Assembly: GCA_023458035.1 (NCBI GenBank)
Contig: JAEXAX010000008.1
Location: 1-33,048 of the forward strand
Direction of reading: 5' to 3'
DNA length: 33,048 nt
DNA from: Bacillota bacterium
GTDB lineage: Bacteria > Bacillota > Clostridia > Lachnospirales > Lachnospiraceae
Shown: positions 25,461-33,048 of the stretch, in pieces
Numbering within the stretch: position 1 is the first letter of the stretch
Layout of the letters: every line of letters starts with the position of its first letter
The notes under the pieces: model-generated
What the model saw: only the letters and a program-made list of their open reading frames with translations
Databases searched by the model: none
What the model was told of the DNA's origin: nothing
Position numbers and translations under genes: made by a program

Positions 25461-26981
25461 TTACGGCACCAGGTTCAGCAATTCCTGAATCTTCTGCTGT
25501 CCTTCCGCCACACTGCCCTGATCCAGTACCATCATATACAGGCTGTAGCCCGGCATAGCCGCAGAAGGTAAACCGCTTTGGCCATAGCCCGTCAAGGCAT
25601 TGGTCTCGGTTGTCCAACCGCCGCCGGAAGACATCTGAACATTGACCAAACTAACGATCTTATCCGTCGGCATATCGGTCTCCATAGAATCCGAAAGAGA
25701 ATTCAGGATGCCGGTATAGTTGAACAGGATCTCCGGCGAGCTCGCCTTCTTAATGATACCCTGGATCACACGCATCTGATTCTTTCCCCTGTCTCCGTCG
25801 CCGCTCGGCAGGTTGTATCTCTCACGGGAGAAGCCTAGGGCTTCCTCACCGCTTAAGGTAATGCTGCCGGCCGGAAAATGAAAGCGGCCGTCATAGGTCG
25901 TAAAGGCCTGTGGGTTTTCCACTGTCACGCCGCCCAGCACATCCACCATACGGATCAGAGAACTGAAATTGATCCTGGCATAATAGTCGATCTGTGTACC
26001 CAGCAGCTGCTCCAGCGTGTGCTTGGATGCCTGCACGCCGTAGATGCCGGCATGGGTCAGCTTATCCATCTGATTGCCGCCGCCGTCCGCAATGGGAACA
26101 TAAGAGTCACGCGGCACTGTCGTCAGCAGGATCTTCTTGGCCGTCGGATTAACCGTCATAACGATGTTCACATCCGAACGTGATACAGTTCCGATCGGAC
26201 CGTAGGTATCAATTCCGCTGATATACACATTAAAGCTTTCCTTATTTAAGCGTTCTTCGGTAATGGCGCGGGCTTCCGGTATCTCTACCGTCACCTGATC
26301 CTCCAGCAATATCCGCAGCTGCGCTGTCGTTTCCGGCTTTTCCGCCTCAATCAGATGATAGTAGGCCTCGCTGAGGACAGCCGCATCCGCCTTTGCATCT
26401 GCCACCTGCTGCACGCCATCGGCATAGGACGGTGTGTTTTCCGGTGTCAGAACAACGTTTTTCTTTTCTTTTATTTGCCCCAGGAAGGCTTCCAGGTTAT
26501 CCTGATCGGCCAGCATCGGGGCCACCGTCCGTTTTCCCGCCAGCTCGTCGATCACCTGCAGAGGACTGTCCTGCTTCACTACGATCAGCATCTTGGTGAT
26601 CTGTTTTCTGGTATTGGCGCCCAAACGGTTCAGGGTCGAAAAGCCTTTATATAAGTACCAGGAGCCGGCTCCCATGGTAATGATCAGGATCACGCTGAGT
26701 ACCAGCTGCGTAATCCGCAGACCCATGCGTTTCACACCGCCCAGATGGATCAGCAGCACGAACAGCTGAATAATGGCCAGCGCTCCGAGCGCCATCATTC
26801 GTTTATCGGCCGGCAGGATTTTATATCGCACGATATAATAACCGATCACCAGCGTCAGCAGCACACTGATCAGCTGTAAAATGGTACCAACAGCAAATAA
26901 TATTTTCTTTTTCTTTAATTTTGCACTTTGGTTGCGCAGCTCCTTTTTTGAGATGCGACGACCTGTTTCTCTTTCTGCCAT
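25461..26981 (-). CDS. LytR-CpsA-Psr family cell wall glycopolymer ligase
   Basis: 506 aa. Three membrane helices (about 30-51, 62-81, 89-111), an extra extracellular region (128-240) with a periplasmic-binding-like look, then the LCP domain (about 255-420). R291 in VPRDSYVP and the FSRERYNLPSGDGDRGKNQ segment (385-403) match the family's pyrophosphate-handling Arg/Asp residues. LCP enzymes attach teichoic acids or capsule to peptidoglycan outside the cell. The start has AAAGGAAAG upstream. It is 26 bp before the broken UMF1 gene, which follows in the same direction. Confidence 0.92.
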   Translation of the reverse strand: MAERETGRRISKKELRNQSAKLKKKKILFAVGTILQLISVLLTLVIGYYIVRYKILPADKRMMALGALAIIQLFVLLIHLGGVKRMGLRITQLVLSVILIITMGAGSWYLYKGFSTLNRLGANTRKQITKMLIVVKQDSPLQVIDELAGKRTVAPMLADQDNLEAFLGQIKEKKNVVLTPENTPSYADGVQQVADAKADAAVLSEAYYHLIEAEKPETTAQLRILLEDQVTVEIPEARAITEERLNKESFNVYISGIDTYGPIGTVSRSDVNIVMTVNPTAKKILLTTVPRDSYVPIADGGGNQMDKLTHAGIYGVQASKHTLEQLLGTQIDYYARINFSSLIRMVDVLGGVTVENPQAFTTYDGRFHFPAGSITLSGEEALGFSRERYNLPSGDGDRGKNQMRVIQGIIKKASSPEILFNYTGILNSLSDSMETDMPTDKIVSLVNVQMSSGGGWTTETNALTGYGQSGLPSAAMPGYSLYMMVLDQGSVAEGQQKIQELLNLVP

Positions 26982-27056
26982 ATAAACTTTCCTTTCTCAC
27001 TCATTCATGCCGGACACCCGATGCCTTCAGGCAGGCAGTCATGACAATAATATAAT

Positions 27057-27065
27057 ATTATAGCA
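27057..27065 (-). promoter_or_regulatory. promoter of the LCP gene (extended -10)
   Basis: Minus strand TGC-TATAAT. No clear -35, but the extended -10 is a good match. About 75 bp before the LCP start. Confidence 0.5.
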
Positions 27066-27100
27066 TATTTTTCTTTTCGGTTCTCCCCAAAAATGTCACA

Positions 27101-27150
27101 AAAAACCTGTGAAAAACAGGGCATTTCCCTTTCGTCTTCCACAGGTTTTT
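27101..27150 (-). terminator. terminator after hppA
   Basis: AAAAACCTGTG (27101-27111) pairs with CACAGGTTTTT (27140-27150) over 11 bp, with a shorter inner AGGG/CCCT stem. The minus transcript ends in a run of T. It lies 35 bp after the hppA stop. Confidence 0.85.
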
Positions 27151-27184
27151 CAAGTATTTCCGTCTGCCGAAAAGCAGATAACCC

Positions 27185-29170
27185 TTACAACAGTCCACCG
27201 ATTGACATGAACAACGGTGCAAAAACCAATGCCACGATGGTCATCAGTTTAATCAAAATATTGATCGCCGGACCGGAAGTATCCTTAAACGGATCGCCGA
27301 CCGTGTCTCCGACCACAGTGGCACGGTGCGTCTCACTTCCCTTGCCACCGTGATGTCCCTCTTCAATATATTTCTTGGCATTATCCCAGGCACCGCCGGC
27401 ATTTGACATAAAGATGGCCATCAGCACACCGGTAATCAGCGCACCTGCTAACAAACCGCCCAAGGCCTCAACACCGAGGACGATGCCGATGACAATCGGA
27501 GCCAGCACTGCCATCACACCCGGCAGCAACATCTCGTGCAGGGCGGCGGTGGTCGAGATCGATACACAGGTCGTGTAATCTGGTTTTTCGGTACCGGCCA
27601 TGATGCCCGGCTTTTCTTTAAACTGTCGTCTGACCTCTTCAATCATCTTGTAAGCCGCCTTCGATACCGAGTCCATGGTCATGGCCGAGAACAGGAAGGT
27701 CAGCATGCCACCGATCATGGCCCCGATCATCACACGATAATCCATCAGGTTGATGGTCTCTACACCGGTCGCACCGGCATAGGAAACAAATAAGGCGAGC
27801 GAGGTCAGGGCAGCCGAACCGATGGCAAAGCCCTTGCCCATGGCGGCCGTGGTATTTCCGACCGCATCCAGCTTATCGGTAATCTGACGAACCTCCTGAT
27901 TCAGACCTGACATCTCGGCGATACCGCCGGCATTATCGGCGATCGGGCCGTAGGCATCTACCGCCACCGTGATACCGGTGGTTGACAGCATACCGACTGC
28001 CGCCAGAGCGATGCCATACAGGCCGAAGGCCCTGTAGGAGGCAAAGATACCGGTACAGATCAGCAAAATCGGAATAGCCGTCGAACGCATGCCGACGCCG
28101 ATACCGCTGATGATGGTAGTGGCCGCGCCGGTTTCCGACTGAACGCCGATCTTATGCACCGGCTTAAAAGCCGATGATGTATAATATTCAGTTACATTAC
28201 CGATGATCACACCGACTGCCAGACCGGCCAGCACCGCCAGACCGGCTCTCACATCCGCAAACAGCTGCCAGCTGAGGGCCAAAGAAGCGCCCAGCACGAT
28301 GACGGCCGCCGCATAGCTTCCTCTGGACAGGGCCTTCTGCGGATCCGTATGATCATTGCCCCGCACAAAGAAGGAGCCCAGGATCGAAGCCAGCAGACCG
28401 ATACCGGCTACCAGCAGCGGATACAGCACTCCGGCTGCGCCGGCCGCCAGGGCTCCCAGCGTCAGAGCCGATACCAATGAGCCGACATAGGATTCAAACA
28501 GGTCGGCGCCCATTCCTGCCACATCACCGACATTATCTCCGACGTTATCGGCAATAACGGCCGGATTTCGCGGATCATCCTCCGGAATACCGGCTTCCAC
28601 CTTGCCGACCAGGTCGGCGCCGACATCTGCCGCCTTGGTATAAATACCGCCGCCCACTCTGGCAAACAGCGCGATCGACGAAGCGCCAAAGCTAAAGCCG
28701 GATAAAATCGAAATATCCCTGGTCAGCAAATAGGCTGTGCTGATACCGAGAACACCGAGACCGGCCACACACATACCCATGACAGCACCGCCGGAAAAGG
28801 CGGTCTGCAGAGCCTTATTCATGCCACCGGTACGGGCCGCATTGGCCGTCCGCACATTTGCCTTGGTGGCCACCGCCATGCCGGCGTACCCGGCCGCTGT
28901 CGAGAAGACTGCGCCGACCACAAAGCACAGGGCGGTCAGCCAGTTTTTTGTCCCAAGTCCGATCAATAAAAATAGGGCTACGGTAAAGAAGATCAAAATA
29001 CGATATTCCGCCTTCAAAAATGCCTTTGCCCCTTCCTCGATCGCTCCCGCGATTTCCCGCATACGCTCTGTGCCGGCCTCCTGCCTGATCACCCGCAAGG
29101 CCAGATATCCTGCGAATGCCAGTGCCAGCACCGCACAGGCCGGTACCACATACAACATCCATTCTCTCAT
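27185..29170 (-). CDS. hppA: membrane-bound ion-pumping pyrophosphatase
   Basis: 661 aa, complete. Uses pyrophosphate to pump H+ or Na+ across the membrane. Catalytic motifs: GGGIYTKAADVGADLVGK (173-190), DDPRNPAVIADNVGDNVGD (198-216) and the C-terminal GDTVGDPFKDTSGPA. GNTTAA at 439-444 has Ala where K+-independent enzymes have Lys, so it is the K+-dependent kind. Whether it pumps Na+ or H+ cannot be decided by eye. AGGGGG precedes the ATG. Its leader holds a terminator-like hairpin (29206-29229). Confidence 0.97.
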   Translation of the reverse strand: MREWMLYVVPACAVLALAFAGYLALRVIRQEAGTERMREIAGAIEEGAKAFLKAEYRILIFFTVALFLLIGLGTKNWLTALCFVVGAVFSTAAGYAGMAVATKANVRTANAARTGGMNKALQTAFSGGAVMGMCVAGLGVLGISTAYLLTRDISILSGFSFGASSIALFARVGGGIYTKAADVGADLVGKVEAGIPEDDPRNPAVIADNVGDNVGDVAGMGADLFESYVGSLVSALTLGALAAGAAGVLYPLLVAGIGLLASILGSFFVRGNDHTDPQKALSRGSYAAAVIVLGASLALSWQLFADVRAGLAVLAGLAVGVIIGNVTEYYTSSAFKPVHKIGVQSETGAATTIISGIGVGMRSTAIPILLICTGIFASYRAFGLYGIALAAVGMLSTTGITVAVDAYGPIADNAGGIAEMSGLNQEVRQITDKLDAVGNTTAAMGKGFAIGSAALTSLALFVSYAGATGVETINLMDYRVMIGAMIGGMLTFLFSAMTMDSVSKAAYKMIEEVRRQFKEKPGIMAGTEKPDYTTCVSISTTAALHEMLLPGVMAVLAPIVIGIVLGVEALGGLLAGALITGVLMAIFMSNAGGAWDNAKKYIEEGHHGGKGSETHRATVVGDTVGDPFKDTSGPAINILIKLMTIVALVFAPLFMSIGGLL

Positions 29171-29205
29171 ATTTGTTTCCCCCTCGTTGGAATTTTAAGA
29201 GCAAA

Positions 29206-29229
29206 AAACCCAAGGTTCCCCTTGAGTTT
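29206..29229 (-). terminator. terminator hairpin in front of hppA
   Basis: Minus strand: AAACTCAAGG, loop GGAA, CCTTGGGTTT, then T6. It is 36 bp upstream of the hppA start with no promoter in between, so it either ends the yjiL operon or is a regulated attenuator for hppA. A CCAAGG at 29300-29295 could pair with its CCTTGG half. Confidence 0.75.
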
Positions 29230-29301
29230 CATCCGACATATTTTACTGATCCACTACGGTTATAGCCTCTGAAATATGCAATATGATGAATTGCCCTTGG
29301 C

Positions 29302-29332
29302 TTTATATCATCATCTTACATTATGCTGTCAA
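29302..29332 (-). promoter_or_regulatory. candidate hppA promoter
   Basis: Minus strand TTGACA (29327-29332) followed by an A/T-rich -10 region (TATAAA at 29302-29307 with a 19-bp spacer, or GATATA with 17). It overlaps the last codons' end of the yjiL-like gene and lies upstream of the hairpin at 29206-29229. Confidence 0.45.
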
Positions 29333-29337
29333 AAAAA

Positions 29338-30111
29338 TCAACTGAAATCAAAAAATTTTTTTGATAAAATAGCAGCCCCGATGGCGCCGGCATATCGGGC
29401 CAGCTCATGCGTGTAGATCTGCTTTTTCAGCTTTTGCCCGAGAGACTCCAGTATATAGCCGCAGCCGCATAAGCCTCCGGTCAGGTAAACTGTTTCGGCC
29501 GTCAAATTACGACACTGGGCAGCCACTTTTTCGGTGATTGATTCAATGATGCCGTAGGCAATGTTTTCCTTTGACTGACCGCCGCCGACCAGACTGATCA
29601 CCTCCGATTCGGCAAAAACGGTACACATGGAGCTGATTTTTACCCCACTGCCATTTCTGGCCAACTCACTGAGCGAATACGGGCTCTCCCCCATGGCTGC
29701 GGCCATCACCTCCAAGAAGCGGCCGGTACCGGCCGAGCACTTGTCATTCATCACAAAGTCCTTGACACGGCCGCCTTCCATGACGATGATCTTGGTGTCC
29801 TGGCCACCGATATCAATGACGACTGTATCGCCGGTTCCGAAAAGCTGCTCCGCCCCCTTGGCGTGACAGGTAATCTCGGTCATGGCCTTATGCGCTCCAT
29901 CCACCGCCGCCCGGCCGTAACCAGTAGACACGATGGCCGCCTCGTCCCTGTGAAACCCCCGTTTCTCCAGATCCTCCAAGATCCGACCGGCTGTTTCTTT
30001 GGCATTCCAGCCGGTCGGATAAATATTTCGGTACAGGACTTGTCCGTCCCGCATCACCACATACTTGGCTCCGGTCGACCCGAGGTCAATGCCGATCTGA
30101 TACTGTTTCAT
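29338..30111 (-). CDS. BadF/BadG/HgdC-type ATPase activator (YjiL-like)
   Basis: 257 aa, one ASKHA ATPase domain as in activators of 2-hydroxyacyl-CoA dehydratases and double-cubane proteins. GIDLGSTGAK (7-16) and DIGGQDTK (100-107) are phosphate-binding motifs; C125 in NDKCSAGTG and C163 in SSMCTVF are the two Cys that hold the shared [4Fe-4S] cluster of the dimer. It drives low-potential electron transfer with ATP. The likely partner is the YjiM-like protein at 31521-32792. It overlaps the end of the desulfurase gene by four bases. Confidence 0.92.
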   Translation of the reverse strand: MKQYQIGIDLGSTGAKYVVMRDGQVLYRNIYPTGWNAKETAGRILEDLEKRGFHRDEAAIVSTGYGRAAVDGAHKAMTEITCHAKGAEQLFGTGDTVVIDIGGQDTKIIVMEGGRVKDFVMNDKCSAGTGRFLEVMAAAMGESPYSLSELARNGSGVKISSMCTVFAESEVISLVGGGQSKENIAYGIIESITEKVAAQCRNLTAETVYLTGGLCGCGYILESLGQKLKKQIYTHELARYAGAIGAAILSKKFFDFS

Positions 30112-31238
30112 AACAAACTCCTTATCGCATGCACCGCACTCATCACTTCTTCAACGGTATTGGCATAAGAGAAGCTGAAACGCACGGCGCCCGACTGCTC
30201 CGTGCCAAACGCCCGATGCAGCCGCGGCGCGCAGTGAGCTCCCGGTCTGGTGGCAATGGAGAATTCCGTCGCCAGAATATCCGACACCTCTCCGGAATCA
30301 TAGCCCTCCACACACAGACTGACCACCGGCACCCGATCAAATGTTTCAAAGTCACCCAGTACTGTCACGCCGGGCAGTCCGGACACCTCTCGGTAAAACC
30401 GCTCGGCCAGAGCCTGTTCATGCTGTCTGATTCGCTGCCTTCCCTGCTTCTCTATCCAGTCCAGAGCAGCCGATAAACCGGCGATGCCATGGGTGTTCAA
30501 GGTTCCGCTCTCCAGTCTGGTCGGCAGATCCTGCGGTTGTCGCCGCTCATAGGAGCGGACGCCGCTGCCGCCTTCTGCCAGCGGCTGCACCTCGACACCC
30601 TCCGCGATACACAGGCCGCCAATACCTTGCGGCCCCAGCATGGCCTTATGGCCGGTAAAGCAGAGGATGTCGATGCCGCAGTCCTTCATATCAATGTCAA
30701 ACAGACCGCCGCCCTGCGAAGCATCTACGATCAGCAGCAGTCCTCTGCTGCGTCCAAAGGCGCCCATTCGTTTTAAATCGACCACATTTCCGGTCAGGTT
30801 TGAAGCCTGGGTGCAGACCAGCGCCCTGGTCTTTCCGGTACAAAGACGATCCAACCGATCGTAACAAAGACGGCCACGGCCATCAACCGGAATATAGTCC
30901 AGGCTGATCCGCCCCTGATCCGCCAGCCGATGCAGCGGCCGCAGCACCGAATTATGCTCCATATCAGTGGTCAACACATGGGCCCCGTCCGGGATCGCCC
31001 CCTGTATGGCGATATTTAAGGCCGCCGTGGCATTTGCGGTAAAGCAGACCCGATCCGCCGGACAACCAAATAACCGGCCCAGCTGCGTTCTGGTCCGGTA
31101 TACGGTTCTGGCTGCCAAGATCGCCGTTTCATGCGTGCCGCGGGATGCATTGCCCATGGTCCGCATGGCCTGCGCTACCGCTTCAATGACCGGCGGCGGC
31201 TTCGGCAGACTGGTTGCCGCATTATCTAAATAAATCAT
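30108..31238 (-). CDS. EF2568-type cysteine desulfurase family protein
   Basis: 376 aa, class V aminotransferase fold. PLP lysine K198 in FTGHKAMLGPQGIGG and the catalytic Cys336 in RPGAHCAPRLH are in place, with the family N-terminus MIYLDNAATSLPKP. This subfamily, found with selenium-dependent molybdenum hydroxylase genes, is distinct from IscS/SufS. It may mobilise sulfur, or selenium from selenocysteine. Starts 9 bp after the DUF3343 gene and overlaps the activator gene. Confidence 0.92.
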   Translation of the reverse strand: MIYLDNAATSLPKPPPVIEAVAQAMRTMGNASRGTHETAILAARTVYRTRTQLGRLFGCPADRVCFTANATAALNIAIQGAIPDGAHVLTTDMEHNSVLRPLHRLADQGRISLDYIPVDGRGRLCYDRLDRLCTGKTRALVCTQASNLTGNVVDLKRMGAFGRSRGLLLIVDASQGGGLFDIDMKDCGIDILCFTGHKAMLGPQGIGGLCIAEGVEVQPLAEGGSGVRSYERRQPQDLPTRLESGTLNTHGIAGLSAALDWIEKQGRQRIRQHEQALAERFYREVSGLPGVTVLGDFETFDRVPVVSLCVEGYDSGEVSDILATEFSIATRPGAHCAPRLHRAFGTEQSGAVRFSFSYANTVEEVMSAVHAIRSLL

Positions 31239-31247
31239 ATCTTCCTC

Positions 31248-31517
31248 CTAGCAATAGCGATGCCTCTGCGGATTAATCCGACAGGGCATGGCAACGATAC
31301 TTTCATGAACCGCCTGATACTTCGCAATACAGGCTCTGACCGCAGTTATATGCTCCTCCGTCACCAGCAAGGACATACCGCAGCCCAACGTTCCCCGGAC
31401 CGACTGCGGAGTCGGCGCAATCCGCGCCTGTAACCCCGCCGCTTTTAGTATATCATGAAGCGCCAGTCCGTGCTCATAATTACGAAACAAGATATAATAG
31501 TTCATTCCCTCGGACAT
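31248..31517 (-). CDS. DUF3343 putative Se/S carrier protein (second copy)
   Basis: 89 aa. Same family as the gene at 5687-5926, with the conserved GTLGCG and Cys46. Unlike the first copy it ends in a Cys-containing tail (CRINPQRHRYC). The ATG follows the stop of the yjiM-like gene by 3 bp, with GGAG at the junction. Placed directly between a double-cubane protein and a cysteine desulfurase, it probably accepts sulfur or selenium from the latter (inference). Confidence 0.85.
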   Translation of the reverse strand: MSEGMNYYILFRNYEHGLALHDILKAAGLQARIAPTPQSVRGTLGCGMSLLVTEEHITAVRACIAKYQAVHESIVAMPCRINPQRHRYC

Positions 31518-31520
31518 GAT

Positions 31521-32792
31521 TTACTCCAACATCTCGATAAAGGCTCCGATCCTGGTCTTTAACTGCTCGACATCGGAGTCCGTATAATCTGTTTCCAATC
31601 CCAGAACCGGAATACCGGCCTCCTTTAGGGCGCGCTCTACCAGATAGCCTTCTGTATCATACAGGTTACAGAATTTCAAATTAACGTCAATGATACCATC
31701 CACCTGATACTCCTCGGCCAGGCGCAAAATGTCATCGACTCGTCCGGAATTTGGAGTGAAGCAGGCGCAGTTATTCTTCATATAACGTTTCGCTAGCGCC
31801 AGATACTGCTCTTCTAAAGTAGACAGCCCCTCCTCCACTTCATGCTCAAAATAACGCGTACCGGTACACATTTCCTCGCAGACAACAGCTGCTCCACCGG
31901 TTTCGATAATATGATGTAGTTTCCAGTTCGGAATGGCCAATGGCGTACCGGTCAGCATGATGCGCTTGGTTCCAGCCGGGAAAACGCTGACGCCGTCGGT
32001 GATGCGCTGCTCCAGTTCATCCGCCAACTTGTTGCACATCTCCGTACAACGCACCGGATCATCGAAGAAGGCAATCTGCATCATCAGCAAGGCATCTTTA
32101 CCGCTGATCGGCAACTTCTTCGCTTTTCTGGCCGCATAGACCCGGGCCAATGCCCGCCTCTTCTCATTGATGACACAAATGGCGGCATTTAGCTTTTCTA
32201 CCGTGATCTCATTGCCGGTAAAGCCTTCCGCCACCTGAGCGAAATGCCTGATCTCACCGGCCCATTTTTCGATATCGCTCTTCCGCTTCATCTGCGGTAT
32301 ATCCATGATGTGCATCGGAACATCTTCACCGAGGATCTCCCAGGCCTTCTTTTTACCGTCGCAGGTCGTCTCTCCAACATACATATCGGCGATCCTAAAA
32401 AATGGGCAGGTCTTGTCCAGACGCGCTCCGACCGAGGCCTTGATCAACGGGCAGGTGTTCTTTGGCAATACCTTTTCTCCCCCACCGACCCAGAACTGAG
32501 AACCGCCGCACAGACCGGTGACGATACCGCCGGCTGCGATGACCACCTCATCCGGTACATAAACGCAAAAGGTTCCGAACACCTTCTGTCCCTTTTTTTG
32601 AGCTTCGATCAACTCCGCCGGGCGAATGCCATGGATTTCAGATACCACAAGATCCCAGAAGCTCATGGCCTCCGGACGGTTCTCCTGAGACAGATAAATA
32701 TCTCCGAAGGCCGTTGGCAGCACCCGGCAAAGACTGTCATGCAGCTCCAGATTCATTCCCAATTTTTCCCACATCTTTACATAATCAGACAT
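31521..32792 (-). CDS. YjiM-like double-cubane-cluster / 2-hydroxyacyl-CoA dehydratase D-family protein
   Basis: 423 aa. Has the HgdB-type fold with many conserved Cys: C76 (FGTFCVY), C95 (TGLCGG), C114 (NTCPL), C129 (KTCPF), C144 (TTCDG) and later VCEEMC, NNCACF and KFCNL. This set fits the single-subunit double-cubane [Fe8S9] reductases rather than the two-subunit dehydratases. Known members reduce small molecules with ATP-driven electrons from a BadF activase, which is in the same operon. The ATG at 32792 has AAGGAG upstream; the open frame continues to 32894 without support. Substrate unknown. Confidence 0.88.
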   Translation of the reverse strand: MSDYVKMWEKLGMNLELHDSLCRVLPTAFGDIYLSQENRPEAMSFWDLVVSEIHGIRPAELIEAQKKGQKVFGTFCVYVPDEVVIAAGGIVTGLCGGSQFWVGGGEKVLPKNTCPLIKASVGARLDKTCPFFRIADMYVGETTCDGKKKAWEILGEDVPMHIMDIPQMKRKSDIEKWAGEIRHFAQVAEGFTGNEITVEKLNAAICVINEKRRALARVYAARKAKKLPISGKDALLMMQIAFFDDPVRCTEMCNKLADELEQRITDGVSVFPAGTKRIMLTGTPLAIPNWKLHHIIETGGAAVVCEEMCTGTRYFEHEVEEGLSTLEEQYLALAKRYMKNNCACFTPNSGRVDDILRLAEEYQVDGIIDVNLKFCNLYDTEGYLVERALKEAGIPVLGLETDYTDSDVEQLKTRIGAFIEMLE

Positions 32793-32865
32793 ACACACTT
32801 CTCCTTGAGTTCTAAAATAAAACGAACGGTTTCTCCCGGCCGTCCGTACCCTTAGTTCCTTATTT

Positions 32866-32894
32866 ATTATAAAAAATAACGCCCGCAAAAACAA
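32866..32894 (-). promoter_or_regulatory. promoter of the yjiM-like operon
   Basis: Minus strand TTGTTT (32889-32894), 17-bp spacer, TATAAT (32866-32871). About 75 bp before the start codon. The spacer overlaps the terminator hairpin at 32880-32905. Confidence 0.65.
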
Positions 32895-32905
32895 TCTTCC
32901 GGGCG
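32880..32905 (-). terminator. terminator-like hairpin overlapping the yjiM promoter
   Basis: CGCCCG pairs with CGGGCG around a 14-base loop, followed on the minus strand by TTATTTTTT. It probably ends a gene lying to the right, outside or at the edge of the window. Confidence 0.6.
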
Positions 32906-32928
32906 CAAGTCATTCATTGAAGTTACTG

Positions 32929-33048
32929 TCAAGTAATCGTTGGCAACTTTCTTTTTGATTTATCTTTTTGTTGAAATAGCATGTTTTGTCCCAGTTTAAT
33001 ATCCAGCCATGTACAACAGTCGTTTTCTCTCCCCCTGTATCTTTCCAT
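32929..33048 (-). CDS. possible partial gene at the right edge
   Basis: A frame of 39 codons on the minus strand is open from the window edge to a TGA at 32929-32931, ending in LPTIT. It reads as a basic, polar C-terminus and is followed by the hairpin at 32880-32905, as expected for a gene end. It could also be chance. I do not recognise the family. Confidence 0.25.
   Translation of the reverse strand: MERYRGRENDCCTWLDIKLGQNMLFQQKDKSKRKLPTIT

Noticed and set aside
29171..29337. A known riboswitch in front of hppA
   Set aside because: I could not match any known class; only a generic attenuator is supported.

Overview
The window looks like a contig end from an anaerobic gut-type Firmicute. 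The 16S rRNA gene fragment at the left edge reads as class Clostridia, most likely Lachnospiraceae; I did not push it to genus without a database comparison. The gene content fits a fermentative anaerobe: selenium-dependent molybdenum hydroxylase accessory genes, a membrane pyrophosphatase, a BadF-type activase with its dehydratase/double-cubane partner, and no respiratory genes.

Layout. (1) 1-1455, minus: 16S rRNA lacking its 3' end, preceded by a roughly 300-nt leader full of small GAAA-loop hairpins and by two tandem promoters. (2) 1852-5599, minus: a polyamine-type membrane module, speD-like, DUF4178, DUF350, membrane-anchored speE, double zinc ribbon, bracketed by two near-identical terminator hairpins. 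(3) 5687-14930, minus: ssnA, ygfK, ridA, hyuA, a domain-permuted xdhC-like gene, selD, yedF and a DUF3343 gene. (4) 15224-20874, plus and divergent: a YheO/DauR-type regulator, ygeX, ygeY, ygeW, arcC. Regions 3 and 4 together correspond to the ygeWXY-hyuA-arcC-ygfK-ssnA set linked to selenium-dependent molybdenum hydroxylases and, in recent work on gut bacteria, to anaerobic uric acid/purine breakdown. The hydroxylase itself and a purine permease are not in the window.

(5) 21046-22500, plus: a D,D-carboxypeptidase-like protein with an altered SxN motif. (6) 22590-27050, minus: an FHA protein with tandem candidate phospho-threonine motifs, a WG-repeat protein, an internally deleted UMF1-type MFS transporter, and an LCP-family cell wall ligase. 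(7) 27185-29170, minus: K+-dependent membrane pyrophosphatase with a possible transcription attenuator in its leader. (8) 29338-32792, minus: yjiM-like double-cubane protein, a second DUF3343 protein, an EF2568-type cysteine desulfurase, and the BadF/YjiL activase. The right edge (32929-33048) may hold the end of another gene.

How the genes work together (inference from known families): YgfK, SsnA and HyuA would act on purine-derived rings and their opened products; YgeX splits 2,3-diaminopropionate to pyruvate and ammonia; RidA would clear the 2-aminoacrylate this releases; YgeY hydrolyses an amide or peptide-like intermediate; YgeW and ArcC would recover carbamoyl groups as ATP. SelD, YedF, the two DUF3343 proteins, the cysteine desulfurase and XdhC would supply selenium/sulfur and mature the hydroxylase. 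The most interesting points are the permuted XdhC, the structured leader and repeats at the ssnA promoter, the SpeD homologue lacking the usual Glu before the pyruvoyl Ser, and the pairing of two DUF3343 genes with two different sulfur/selenium modules.
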